Assembly (NCBI GenBank): GCA_030017815.1
Contig: JASEGX010000008.1
Location: forward strand, 8,369-22,852
DNA from: Thermodesulfobacteriota bacterium
Lineage (GTDB): Bacteria; Desulfobacterota; QYQD01
Reading direction: 5' to 3'
DNA: 14,484 nt
In this document: positions 1 through 9,021 of the stretch, piece by piece
Layout: each line of letters begins with the position of its first letter
Position numbering within the stretch: position 1 is the stretch's first letter
Program-made: the position numbers and the translations under genes
Notes under the pieces: model-generated
Databases searched by the model: none
Told to the model about the DNA's origin: nothing
What the model saw: only the letters and a program-made list of their open reading frames with translations

Positions 1-770
1 TGGTAACAAATCTTTTCTGCCTCTGTATCTGCCTTTGGTTAGGAGCCTGTACCGCTGCCCCATTTACCGGCCGTTCCCGGCTCATATTGATCGGCGAAGG
101 AGAAGAGACGACCCTCGGCCTTAAATCCTATCGAAAGATAATAAGTGAGTCTAAATTATCCAGGGATGAAAAATTAGTCAGCCAGGTAAGGAGTGTCGGA
201 CTACGTATTGCCGGGGCCGCAAACCATCCTGAATTTGAATGGGAATTTAATGTCATCGAGGACGATAAGACGGCGAATGCCTTCTGTCTCCCCGGCGGTA
301 AAGTCGCTATCTATACGGGCATACTGCCCTACACTAAAGACGAACACGGTCTGGCCACCGTAATAAGCCATGAGGTGGCCCACGCCATTGCCCGCCACGG
401 GGCCGAACGTATGACCACCACCCTGATCGCCCAGATAGGACATGAGGCCATGAATATCGCCATAAGCGAGAAAAGTGCTGTAGCCGTACAGGCTGCGAGC
501 ATGGCCTACGGGGTAGGGGCGCAAATCGGGTTTATCCTTCCCTTCAGCCGCACGCATGAGCTGGAGGCCGACCGCATAGGTCTCATCCTTATGGCCCAGG
601 CCGGGTATGATCCCGGAGAGGCCATAGCCTTCTGGCAGCGCCTGTCTCGGGTTGAAAAGGACAAAATCCCGGCTTTCTTATCCACTCATCCTACCGATGA
701 AACCCGTATTCGAAACATCAAGGGTCACCTCCCGGAAGCCCTGCGGTATTACAGCAAAAGGCTTGACTAA
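1..770 (+). CDS. M48 family zinc metalloprotease, lipoprotein (5' end cut)
   Basis: Putative membrane-anchored zinc endopeptidase of the M48 group (LoiP/BepA-like), which acts on cell-envelope proteins. The frame is open from base 3. It begins with a hydrophobic stretch (FCLCICLWLGAC) ending in a lipobox L-G-A-C, with the lipidated Cys at 48-50, followed by the PFTGR motif usual at the mature start of this family. The zinc motif HEVAH is encoded at 369-383 and the third ligand lies in the ELEAD motif about 60 residues downstream. The C-terminal STHPTDETRI segment is also typical. Bases 1-2 are TG, so the missing base could complete an ATG, giving MVTNLFCLCI; alternatively the gene starts further upstream. 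A start at the TTG at 87 is unlikely because it would remove the signal peptide. Family assignment is strong; the substrate is unknown. Confidence 0.88.
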   Translation, partial: VTNLFCLCICLWLGACTAAPFTGRSRLILIGEGEETTLGLKSYRKIISESKLSRDEKLVSQVRSVGLRIAGAANHPEFEWEFNVIEDDKTANAFCLPGGKVAIYTGILPYTKDEHGLATVISHEVAHAIARHGAERMTTTLIAQIGHEAMNIAISEKSAVAVQAASMAYGVGAQIGFILPFSRTHELEADRIGLILMAQAGYDPGEAIAFWQRLSRVEKDKIPAFLSTHPTDETRIRNIKGHLPEALRYYSKRLD

Positions 771-790
771 CACCTAAGATTGATTATATT
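763..790 (+). promoter_or_regulatory. Predicted sigma70-type promoter for waaA
   Basis: TTGACT at 763-768 and TATATT at 785-790 are separated by 16 bp. The -35 overlaps the stop codon of the protease gene. The element lies about 40 bp before the waaA start in an AT-rich spacer, so it would separate waaA and the genes after it from the protease gene. This is read from sequence only. Confidence 0.45.
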
Positions 791-827
791 ACCTCAAAAA
801 TTACATGTTATTTGATTATGGGGAAAG

Positions 828-2147
828 ATGCCCTGGGCATATAAAATTTATGATGTCTTAGTCAGCGCACTTTTCATTCCTTTCTTTCCCCTCTTTTTAG
901 TTTATAGTCTGGTTACCGGTAAATACCGCCGGGGCCTTTGGCAACGTCTGGGGTTCTACCCTGCTTCCTTAAAGGAAAAGCTGCAAGTGAGCCCACGCCG
1001 GTTGTGGATTCATGCCGTCTCCGTAGGCGAAGTAAGGGTAGCGGCTGCCTTAATAGCCTCTCTGAAGGAGATATTGCCTCCTGATTTATTGTTTGTCCTC
1101 TCCACAGTTACTGAGCAGGGACAACAAATAGCCAGGGAAAAATTAGGGAATCAGGCCCTCTGCACCTTTTTCCCAATAGACATCGGCTGGGCAGTAGGCC
1201 GGGCCTTGCGGTTAGTTTCCCCGGAGGCCGTAATTTGCCTGGAAACAGAGCTTTGGCCGGGTTTTATTTACCGGGCACACCGCCAGGGCAGCAAAATTAT
1301 ACTGGTTAACGGCCGTATATCGACGCGTTCTTTTGCCCGTTATCAAAAAATCAGGTCGTTTATGCGGCCTGTCCTGGAAAGATTTGATTACTTAAGCATG
1401 ATTCGGGAAGACGATGCCAAACGTATCCTGGCCCTGGGGGCAGAGAGGCATAAGGTCGTGGCCCAGGGCAACGCCAAATATGACCTCCTATCCCGGCAGG
1501 CCAGACCGGAAATTAAAGAGGCTATGCGGAAACGGCTGGGGATTACGCCTGATGATATAGTCTTTATCGCCGGAAGCACCCATACGGGTGAGGAGGAGAT
1601 CATCCTGCAGGCTTATCAATTCCTGCAAAGGAAATATCCGGCTATGCTGCTGATCGTTGCCCCACGGCATATAGAAAGGGTCTCCGAGATCGAATCCCTG
1701 CTTAAAAAAAATGGATGGAAATACACCAAATGGAGTAACTTTGCCCCTGAGACAAGACAATCCGTCATCCTGGTGGATTCGATAGGGGATTTGTTTCATC
1801 TCTATAGCATAGGCACGATTATCTTCTGCGGCGGCAGTCTTATACCGTATGGAGGGCATAATATACTGGAGGCCGCCATCTGGGGGAAAGTGGTCTTCTA
1901 TGGGCCGTCCATGCGGGATTTTCTGGATGCTAAAATTCTTCTCGAATCGGCTATGGCCGGTGTGGAAGTCCAGGATGCCCGCGATATTGCCGGAAAAGCC
2001 CTCTGGTTTTTAGAAAACCCGGACGAACAACAGGCGCGCGGGCTGCAAGGAAAAAAGGCCGTAGAGGCCAATCAAGGAACGGCACAAAAGCAGGCCCTTC
2101 TCATTAAAGAAGTACTGGAAGGCGCCGGCCGTAAGGAAACAGCATGA
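828..2147 (+). CDS. waaA: 3-deoxy-D-manno-octulosonic acid (Kdo) transferase
   Basis: Transfers Kdo from CMP-Kdo to lipid A precursor at the inner face of the cytoplasmic membrane, joining the LPS core to lipid A. The 439-residue length is usual for WaaA/KdtA. An N-terminal hydrophobic segment (about residues 10-29, VLVSALFIPFFPLFLVYSLV) serves as membrane anchor, followed by the basic GKYRRGLWQRLGF motif. The expected catalytic base is Glu68 in HAVSVGE. The C-terminal CMP-Kdo binding half shows the family signature CGGSLIPYGGHNILEAA (around residues 338-354). The ATG has a purine-rich GGGGAAAG immediately upstream. The stop overlaps the carA start (ATGA), implying translational coupling. Whether it adds one, two or more Kdo residues cannot be read from the sequence. 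Confidence 0.95.
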   Translation: MPWAYKIYDVLVSALFIPFFPLFLVYSLVTGKYRRGLWQRLGFYPASLKEKLQVSPRRLWIHAVSVGEVRVAAALIASLKEILPPDLLFVLSTVTEQGQQIAREKLGNQALCTFFPIDIGWAVGRALRLVSPEAVICLETELWPGFIYRAHRQGSKIILVNGRISTRSFARYQKIRSFMRPVLERFDYLSMIREDDAKRILALGAERHKVVAQGNAKYDLLSRQARPEIKEAMRKRLGITPDDIVFIAGSTHTGEEEIILQAYQFLQRKYPAMLLIVAPRHIERVSEIESLLKKNGWKYTKWSNFAPETRQSVILVDSIGDLFHLYSIGTIIFCGGSLIPYGGHNILEAAIWGKVVFYGPSMRDFLDAKILLESAMAGVEVQDARDIAGKALWFLENPDEQQARGLQGKKAVEANQGTAQKQALLIKEVLEGAGRKETA

Positions 2148-3253
2148 AGGCATTGATCGCACTCGAAGACGGCAGGATTTTTAGCGGCCGGTCTTTTACC
2201 GGCCGCGGGGAAGTCTATGGCGAGATAGTCTTTAATACCAGCATGACCGGCTATCAGGAAATTCTGACCGACCCCTCCTATAAAGGTCAGATAGTCACCA
2301 TGACTTACCCCTTAATCGGCAATTATGGCATAAACAGCGAAGATATGGAGTCGCGCCGGATTCAGGCCGAGGCCTTTATTGTCAAAGAATACCAGGGCGT
2401 CCCCAGTAACTGGCGGTCCGCTCAGACCTTAAAAAACTTTCTGGAAAAATATAATGTACTGGGCGTCGAGGACGTAGACACGCGCGCCCTTACCAGACAC
2501 ATACGGCTGGCCGGGGCCATGAAAGGGGTAATTTCTACGGAAGACCTTGACCCGGCATCCCTGATAAAAAAAGCCAAGGACTCACCCGGCCTAGTGGGCC
2601 GGGATATGGTCAGAGAAGTTACCTGCTCCGCCCCCTATATCTGGGAAGACTGCCCGGTAGAAGGAGCGGCCGCGCCAAAAGGAAACGCCCTCCGGGTGGT
2701 AGCCCTGGATTACGGCATAAAATTTAACATCCTGCGCTGCCTGAAAAATAGCGGCTGTGAGGTAATAGTCCTTCCGGCCACAGCGAACGCCCGTGATATC
2801 CTGGCCTTAGAACCGGATGGAATTTTTCTCTCAAACGGCCCGGGAGACCCGGCGGGCATACCCGGTGTAGTCGAGACCATACGCGATCTTATAGGCAAAA
2901 AGCCTATCTTCGGTATATGTCTGGGCCACCAGTTGCTGGGCCTGGCCTCTGGCGGCAAGACCTATAAACTCAAGTTCGGCCACCGGGGAGGGAACCAGCC
3001 GGTAAAGAACCTGCTTACCGGACGGGTGGAGATCACGGCGCAGAATCACGGCTTCTGTGTGGACGTAAGCTCTTTAGATGAAAAAGAGGTAGAGGTCACC
3101 CACGTCAATCTAAATGACCAGACCCTGGAGGGAATGCGACACCGGCATTATCCTGTATTTTCGGTACAGTATCACCCGGAAAACGCCCCTGGCCCTCATG
3201 ACGCCGCATATCTCTTCGATCAGTTCGCGGCCCTGATGAAAGAAAGAGGCTAA
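2144..3253 (+). CDS. carA: Carbamoyl-phosphate synthase small subunit (glutaminase)
   Basis: Hydrolyses glutamine and channels ammonia to CarB to make carbamoyl phosphate for pyrimidine and arginine synthesis. The 369 residues contain the CarA-specific N-terminal domain (motifs VFNTSMTGYQE and LTDPSYKGQI) followed by a class I glutamine amidotransferase domain from about residue 185. The nucleophile is Cys259 in GICLGHQ, with His344 and Glu346 in YHPE completing the triad. The SNGPGDP loop is present. The ATG overlaps the waaA stop by 4 bp, and carB follows after 5 bp, so the two subunits are almost certainly co-translated. Nothing is missing relative to the family. Confidence 0.97.
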   Translation: MKALIALEDGRIFSGRSFTGRGEVYGEIVFNTSMTGYQEILTDPSYKGQIVTMTYPLIGNYGINSEDMESRRIQAEAFIVKEYQGVPSNWRSAQTLKNFLEKYNVLGVEDVDTRALTRHIRLAGAMKGVISTEDLDPASLIKKAKDSPGLVGRDMVREVTCSAPYIWEDCPVEGAAAPKGNALRVVALDYGIKFNILRCLKNSGCEVIVLPATANARDILALEPDGIFLSNGPGDPAGIPGVVETIRDLIGKKPIFGICLGHQLLGLASGGKTYKLKFGHRGGNQPVKNLLTGRVEITAQNHGFCVDVSSLDEKEVEVTHVNLNDQTLEGMRHRHYPVFSVQYHPENAPGPHDAAYLFDQFAALMKERG

Positions 3254-3258
3254 ATACC

Positions 3259-6200
3259 TTGCCCAGAAGAAATGACATCAAAAAGATATTGATCATAGGC
3301 TCCGGCCCCATCATTATCAGTCAGGCCTGCGAGTTTGACTACTCGGGGACCCAGGCCTGCAAGGCCCTCAGGGAAGAAGGCTACGAGGTTATTCTGATAA
3401 ACAGCAACCCGGCTACCATCATGACCGACCCGGAGACGGCCAACCGCACTTATATAGAGCCTATTACCCCGGAGATGGTGGCCATGGTTATTGAAAAGGA
3501 AAGACCGGATGCCTTACTGCCCACCCTGGGCGGGCAGACGGGTTTAAACGTGGCCATCAAAGTAGCGGATATGGGTGTCCTGGACCGCTTCGGCGTAGAG
3601 ATGATCGCGGCCTCGGCCTCCGTAATCAGAAAGGCCGAAGACCGGGATCTCTTCCGGGAGGCCATGCGCAATATCGGCCTCCGGATACCCAACAGCGGCA
3701 TCGCCCGCAATATGGACGATGTACGCCGCATTGCCGCTGAAATCGGCTACCCGCTCATCGTCCGGCCCAGTTTTACCCTGGGCGGCACCGGGGGCGGTGT
3801 GGCCTATAACCGGGAAGACCTGGAAAAAATGGCGGCCTCGGGCCTTGACCTCAGCATGATAAATGCGGTTATGCTGGAAGAATCGGTCATCGGCTGGAAG
3901 GAATACGAGCTAGAGGTCATGCGCGACGTTAAAGATAATGTGGTCATTATCTGTTCGATCGAGAACTTCGACCCCATGGGCATCCACACCGGAGACAGCA
4001 TAACCGTGGCCCCGGCCCAGACCCTGACCGACCGGGAATATCAAATGATGCGCGATGCGGCCATCGCTATTATCCGCGAAATAGGTGTGGAGACCGGCGG
4101 TTCCAATATCCAGTTCGCCGTAAATCCGGAAAACGGAGAGATGGTGATCATCGAGATGAATCCGCGCGTCTCACGCAGTTCGGCTTTGGCCTCCAAGGCC
4201 ACGGGCTTCCCCATCGCCAAGATTGCCGCCAAACTGGCCGTCGGCTACACCCTGGATGAAATCCCAAATGATATTACCAGGGAGACCATGGCCTCCTTTG
4301 AACCCACCATCGACTACTGCGTGGTAAAAATTCCGCGCTGGACCTTTGAGAAGTTTCCGGGCGCCGAGGACTACCTTACCACGGCCATGAAGTCTGTGGG
4401 CGAAACCATGGCTATCGGACGCACCTTCAAAGAGGCCCTGCAAAAAGGGCTCCGTTCCCTGGAGATCGGACGTTACGGATGGGGAGCCGATGGGAAGGAT
4501 AGTTACGAACGCAGCCGAACTCTTCCCTCTATGGCCGAAATAGAAGAAAAGCTCCGCATCCCTAATTCCCAGCGCATCTTTTATATACGTTACGCCATGC
4601 TGGCCGGCCTGGATACTAAAAAAATCCACGGATTGACCAAGATAGACCCTTGGTTCCTGGAAAATATGAGGCAGATACTGGATGTGGAACGTAAGATCCA
4701 GGCCGCAGATAAAGAACTTACCGAAGACCTTCTGCACCAAGCCAAGAAAACAGGGTTCTCCGATTATCAACTGGGCTACCTAACCGGCCGGACTGAGGAT
4801 GAAATCCGCAGTCAACGCGAAAAGGCAGGCATCATACCGGTCTATAAACTGGTGGACACCTGTGCGGCGGAGTTTGAGGCATACACCCCTTATTATTACT
4901 CCACTTATGAAGTGGAGGATGAATCTCGCCCCTCCGAACGCCCCAAGGTAATGATCCTGGGCGGAGGACCTAACCGCATCGGACAGGGGATAGAATTTGA
5001 TTACTGCTGCGTCCACGCCTCTTTTGCCCTGCGCGAAGAAGGCTATGAGAGTATCATGGTCAACAGCAACCCGGAGACCGTGAGCACTGATTATGATACG
5101 TCAGATAAGCTCTATTTTGAGCCTCTAACCAAAGAAGACATCCTGAATATCATCGCTAAAGAAAAACCAATGGGTGTCATTGTACAATTCGGCGGCCAGA
5201 CACCGCTTAATTTAGCCGTACCTTTGGCCCGGGCCGGAGTAAGGATAATGGGGACATCCCCCGACAGTATTGATCGCGCGGAAGACCGGAAGCGTTTCCA
5301 GGCCATGCTGCAAAAGCTGGGCCTGAGGCAGCCGCCCAACGGCACGGCTACTGCCAGGGAAGAGGCCCTGGCCGTGGCTCAGGGCATCGGCTACCCGGTG
5401 GTCATGCGTCCTTCTTACGTCCTGGGCGGACGGGCCATGCGCATTATTTATGATGACCGGGATCTGGAGGATTTCATCGAATCCGCGGTTATGGCCTCTT
5501 CCGAACATCCGGTACTTATCGACAAGTTTCTGGAAGACGCTGTCGAGATCGATGTAGATGCCGTTTCCGATGGTCAGGAGACCATCATCGGCGGGATAAT
5601 GGAGCATATTGAAGAAGCCGGTATCCATTCCGGCGACAGCGCCTGCGTCCTCCCCCCTCATACCCTGAGCCCTGATTTAATCGATAGGATAAAAAAGGAT
5701 ACAAAGGCCATGGCCGGAGAACTAAATGTCATTGGCCTCATGAACGTCCAGTACGCCATAAAGGATAAGGATATTTATGTGCTGGAGGTCAATCCGCGGG
5801 CCTCGCGGACCGTGCCTTTTGTGAGCAAGGCCACAGGCATTCCCCTGGCCAAGGTGGCCACAAAGGTCATGATCGGGAAAACACTCCGCGAGCTGGGGCT
5901 TACCACCGAAAAAAAAATAAGGCATATAGCGGTGAAAGAGGCCGTATTCCCGTTTGACCGCTTCCCAGGGGTAGATACCCTCCTCGGGCCGGAGATGAGA
6001 TCCACCGGGGAGGTTATGGGCATTGACGAGAGTTTCGGCCTGGCCTTTGCCAAATCACAGTTGGCCGCCGGCCAGAATCTCCCTCTCTCCGGCACGGTAT
6101 TTATCAGTGTGCGTGACAAAGATAAAACGGCAGTTGTCCCTATCGCCCAAAAGCTGGCCAATATTGGATTCAAAACCCTGGCCACCCGGGGCACAGCCGC

Positions 6201-6537
6201 GTTTCTGGCCTCCAACGGAATTGCCTGCGAACCTGTCCACAAGGTGTCGGAGGGCCGCCCCCATGTGGTAGATCACATTAAAAACGGCGCTATTCAGTTG
6301 GTAATCAATACCTCGCTGGGAGCCAGCACTACCCGTGATTCCTATAAAATCCGCCGGGCCACGCTTGATTACCGCATATCCTACACTACTACCATAGCCG
6401 GGGCCAAGGCCATAGCCGCGGCCATTGAGGCCCTGCTGCAAAAAAAGTTGCAGGTAAGCCCTGTTCAGGAGTATCATGACCTGCAAAGCGATGCTGAATG
6501 GAAGACTAAGATGGGACTTAATCCGGTACAGGAATAA
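3259..6537 (+). CDS. carB: Carbamoyl-phosphate synthase large subunit
   Basis: Synthesises carbamoyl phosphate from bicarbonate, two ATP and ammonia supplied by CarA. The 1092-residue protein shows the full layout: N-terminal ATP-grasp carboxyphosphate half (about 1-400, with CEFDYSGTQA), oligomerisation region (about 400-550), second ATP-grasp carbamate half (from about 555, with GGGPNRIGQGIEFDYCC), and a C-terminal MGS-like allosteric domain (about 935-1070, with LATRGTAAFLASNGI and VINTSLG). I take the TTG at 3259 as the start: it follows an AGAGG element near the end of carA, it gives the expected MPRRNDIKKILIIGSGP beginning, and no ATG lies at a suitable position. A weak TTG start could lower CarB output relative to CarA, though coupling may offset this. 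purF follows after 3 bp. Confidence 0.97.
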   Translation: MPRRNDIKKILIIGSGPIIISQACEFDYSGTQACKALREEGYEVILINSNPATIMTDPETANRTYIEPITPEMVAMVIEKERPDALLPTLGGQTGLNVAIKVADMGVLDRFGVEMIAASASVIRKAEDRDLFREAMRNIGLRIPNSGIARNMDDVRRIAAEIGYPLIVRPSFTLGGTGGGVAYNREDLEKMAASGLDLSMINAVMLEESVIGWKEYELEVMRDVKDNVVIICSIENFDPMGIHTGDSITVAPAQTLTDREYQMMRDAAIAIIREIGVETGGSNIQFAVNPENGEMVIIEMNPRVSRSSALASKATGFPIAKIAAKLAVGYTLDEIPNDITRETMASFEPTIDYCVVKIPRWTFEKFPGAEDYLTTAMKSVGETMAIGRTFKEALQKGLRSLEIGRYGWGADGKDSYERSRTLPSMAEIEEKLRIPNSQRIFYIRYAMLAGLDTKKIHGLTKIDPWFLENMRQILDVERKIQAADKELTEDLLHQAKKTGFSDYQLGYLTGRTEDEIRSQREKAGIIPVYKLVDTCAAEFEAYTPYYYSTYEVEDESRPSERPKVMILGGGPNRIGQGIEFDYCCVHASFALREEGYESIMVNSNPETVSTDYDTSDKLYFEPLTKEDILNIIAKEKPMGVIVQFGGQTPLNLAVPLARAGVRIMGTSPDSIDRAEDRKRFQAMLQKLGLRQPPNGTATAREEALAVAQGIGYPVVMRPSYVLGGRAMRIIYDDRDLEDFIESAVMASSEHPVLIDKFLEDAVEIDVDAVSDGQETIIGGIMEHIEEAGIHSGDSACVLPPHTLSPDLIDRIKKDTKAMAGELNVIGLMNVQYAIKDKDIYVLEVNPRASRTVPFVSKATGIPLAKVATKVMIGKTLRELGLTTEKKIRHIAVKEAVFPFDRFPGVDTLLGPEMRSTGEVMGIDESFGLAFAKSQLAAGQNLPLSGTVFISVRDKDKTAVVPIAQKLANIGFKTLATRGTAAFLASNGIACEPVHKVSEGRPHVVDHIKNGAIQLVINTSLGASTTRDSYKIRRATLDYRISYTTTIAGAKAIAAAIEALLQKKLQVSPVQEYHDLQSDAEWKTKMGLNPVQE

Positions 6538-6540
6538 AGC

Positions 6541-7953
6541 ATGAATTTATGGACCCCCAATCGCCCGCGTGAAGAATGCGGTGTATTTGGCATATATAAT
6601 CATCCGGAAGCGGCAAAGCTGACCTACTTTGGTCTCTATGCCCTGCAACACCGGGGACAGGAAAGCGCCGGTATTGTAGTTTCGGATGGATCCAAGGTCC
6701 GGGAACACAAGGCCATGGGGCTGGTTCCCGATGTCTTTAATGAAGCCATCCTCTCTAATCTTCCCGGCCACCTGGCAGTAGGGCATGTGCGTTACTCTAC
6801 CACCGGCTCTTCCCTCCTTAAAAATGCCCAGCCCTTTACTGTCTGCCATAAGGGAAAGACCTTAGCCCTCGCCCACAACGGCAATTTGATAAATGCCCGA
6901 AGCATCCGCAGTAAGCTGGAAAATGAAGGCTCTATATTCCAATCCACCATGGACAGCGAGGTCGTTCTCCACCTGATTGCCAAGTCGGCGCACAAGGGAT
7001 TGGAAGAAGCTATTATAGATGCCTTTTCTCTGTTAAAGGGGGCTTACTCTATCGTCTTACTAACGGAAGATAAGTTAATCGCTATCCGCGACCCCCGTGG
7101 CTTTCGTCCTCTCTGTCTGGGTAAATTAAATGACAGTTACGTATTAGCCTCTGAGACCTGCGCCCTAGACCTCATCGAAGCGCACTATATGCGCGATGTA
7201 GAACCGGGAGAGATAATAATCATCGATCAAAACGGGCTCCGCTCTATAAAACCTTTTCCTGAAGTAAGGCCCTCTTTCTGTATATTTGAGTTGATCTATT
7301 TTGCCCGGCCGGACAGCAATATCTTCGGCACCAATGTTTATATGACCCGTAAACGCATGGGGGAGTTATTGGCCCGGGAGGCACAAGTCCAGGGCGATTT
7401 CGTTATGCCCTTTCCTGACTCAGGTAATTATGCTGCTGTGGGTGTGGCCCAGGCCTCGGGCATACCTTTTGAGATAGGCGTAATACGCAATCATTATGTG
7501 GGGCGGACATTTATTCAGCCATCACAAACCATGCGTGACTTCGGAGTGAAGGTAAAACTCAATCCGGTCCGGTGTCTGCTTAAAAACAAACGTGTGATAA
7601 TCGTTGAAGACTCCATCATAAGGGGCACAACATCGCGTACCCGCGTACACACCATCAGAGGAGCCGGGGCCAGAGAGGTGCACATGCTGGTAAGCTGCCC
7701 GCCCCATCGCTTTCCCTGCTATTACGGCATCGACTTTTCCAATCTGGGAGAATTAATCGCTTCTAAGTTCTCTGTAGAAGAAATTCGTCGTTATCTCGGG
7801 TTGGATAGCCTGCACTATCTTAGCCTGGAGGAACTCCTGAAGTCGGTCAATGGTAAGCAAAACCGTTTTTGTCTGGCCTGTTTTGACGGCAATTATCCCC
7901 TGCTGCTTGAAGAAGAATTCTCCAAATACTGCCTGGAAAAAGAAAAAACCTAA
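6541..7953 (+). CDS. purF: Amidophosphoribosyltransferase
   Basis: Catalyses the committed step of purine synthesis: glutamine plus PRPP to phosphoribosylamine. It has 470 residues. A short propeptide (MNLWTPNRPREE) precedes Cys13, the N-terminal nucleophile exposed after processing, followed by GVFGIYNHPEAA and LQHRGQESAGI of the class II glutaminase domain. The PRPP-binding loop is VIIVEDSIIRGTT (about 352-364). Cys247, Cys393, Cys444 and Cys447 (the last two as CLAC) match the four ligands of the 4Fe-4S cluster in Bacillus-type PurF, so this is the iron-sulfur, propeptide-containing class rather than the E. coli class. It sits 3 bp after carB, linking purine and carbamoyl-phosphate synthesis in one probable transcript. 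Confidence 0.96.
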   Translation: MNLWTPNRPREECGVFGIYNHPEAAKLTYFGLYALQHRGQESAGIVVSDGSKVREHKAMGLVPDVFNEAILSNLPGHLAVGHVRYSTTGSSLLKNAQPFTVCHKGKTLALAHNGNLINARSIRSKLENEGSIFQSTMDSEVVLHLIAKSAHKGLEEAIIDAFSLLKGAYSIVLLTEDKLIAIRDPRGFRPLCLGKLNDSYVLASETCALDLIEAHYMRDVEPGEIIIIDQNGLRSIKPFPEVRPSFCIFELIYFARPDSNIFGTNVYMTRKRMGELLAREAQVQGDFVMPFPDSGNYAAVGVAQASGIPFEIGVIRNHYVGRTFIQPSQTMRDFGVKVKLNPVRCLLKNKRVIIVEDSIIRGTTSRTRVHTIRGAGAREVHMLVSCPPHRFPCYYGIDFSNLGELIASKFSVEEIRRYLGLDSLHYLSLEELLKSVNGKQNRFCLACFDGNYPLLLEEEFSKYCLEKEKT

Positions 7954-8014
7954 CCCGGATATGATCTTCTGCCGCAAAAAAACACGAATCTTATAACCAA
8001 GGGCCAATTCGACT

Positions 8015-8986
8015 ATGACGCTCAGGCAGGCAAAAGAAGTTCTCCAGATCGAGGCTGAAGGCATTCTAAAGCTCATAGATAAACTCGATAATGGGTTTAT
8101 AAGGGCCGTGGAGCTGATCTACGAAACAAAAGGCAGGGTCATCGTCACCGGTATCGGCAAGTCCGGGATTGTGGGCCGGAAAATCTCCGCTACTTTGAGC
8201 AGTACAGGCACAGCCGCCCTTTTCCTGCATCCGGTAGAAGCCATGCACGGAGATCTGGGTATGGTAGGCAAACACGATATTGTAATTGCCATCTCCAACA
8301 GCGGAGAGACAAAGGAATTAACCGCCCTCATCCCACAGATCAAACACCTGGGAGCCAGGATTGTGGCCTTAACCGGGAATCTTAAATCCACACTGGCCGC
8401 ACAAAGTGACGTAGCCATAGACGTCGGTGTAGAACGTGAAGCCTGCCCCCTGGGGCTGGCCCCCACAGCCAGCACTACGGCTGTACTGGCTATGGGTGAT
8501 GCCCTGGCTGTAACCCTCCTCCATAAACGTAACTTCAACGAGCGGGATTTTTACCGCTACCATCCCAGCGGCAGCCTGGGCGACAGACTGAAAGTCCTGG
8601 TCGGTGAAGTTATGTTGAAAGGTAAGGAGATTCCTGTGGTGCCCATAGGTGCTCACCTTTCCGAAGCCATAAAAGAGTTGAATAAAAAAAATATAGGGGC
8701 GGTACTTATAACCAGAGAAAAACAAAAGCTTGCCGGTATCATTACCGACGGAGATATCAGACGCGCCATCTTACGGTACGACCGTCTCGATAGCATTAAG
8801 GTTGAAGAAATTATGACCACTGGCCCCAAAGCCATCAGTGCTGATATGCTGGCCGCCGATGCATTAAGCATAATGCAAAAACATGAAATCACGGTGTTGC
8901 CCATAGTTGACACCAAAAAAAATATAAAGGGAATACTCCACCTCCATGATCTACTGGGGAAAGGCGAGTTTAAATTCCTCGTGTAG
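8015..8986 (+). CDS. kdsD: D-arabinose-5-phosphate isomerase (KpsF/GutQ family)
   Basis: Interconverts ribulose-5-phosphate and arabinose-5-phosphate, the first step toward Kdo, the sugar that WaaA attaches upstream in this window. It has 323 residues: an N-terminal SIS sugar-isomerase domain (about 30-170, motifs VTGIGKSG, HGDLGMV and SNSGETKEL) and two CBS domains (about 200-260 and 270-323). Residues matching the known catalytic set of E. coli KdsD are Lys49, Glu98, Glu142 and His183 (YHPSGSLGD). The ATG at 8015 gives the usual start; an AAGGG lies 11 bases upstream. The 61-bp gap after purF shows no terminator, so read-through is plausible. Pairing with waaA favours the LPS role over a GutQ-like catabolic role. 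Confidence 0.93.
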   Translation: MTLRQAKEVLQIEAEGILKLIDKLDNGFIRAVELIYETKGRVIVTGIGKSGIVGRKISATLSSTGTAALFLHPVEAMHGDLGMVGKHDIVIAISNSGETKELTALIPQIKHLGARIVALTGNLKSTLAAQSDVAIDVGVEREACPLGLAPTASTTAVLAMGDALAVTLLHKRNFNERDFYRYHPSGSLGDRLKVLVGEVMLKGKEIPVVPIGAHLSEAIKELNKKNIGAVLITREKQKLAGIITDGDIRRAILRYDRLDSIKVEEIMTTGPKAISADMLAADALSIMQKHEITVLPIVDTKKNIKGILHLHDLLGKGEFKFLV

Positions 8987-9021
8987 GCATCGAAACCGCT
9001 AAAACGAAAAGGGGCTGACCC

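Noticed and set aside
4171..4770. Long minus-strand open frames inside carB, purF, kdsD and pfk
   Set aside because: They are antisense shadows of strongly conserved plus-strand genes and have no recognisable domains or ribosome-binding sites.
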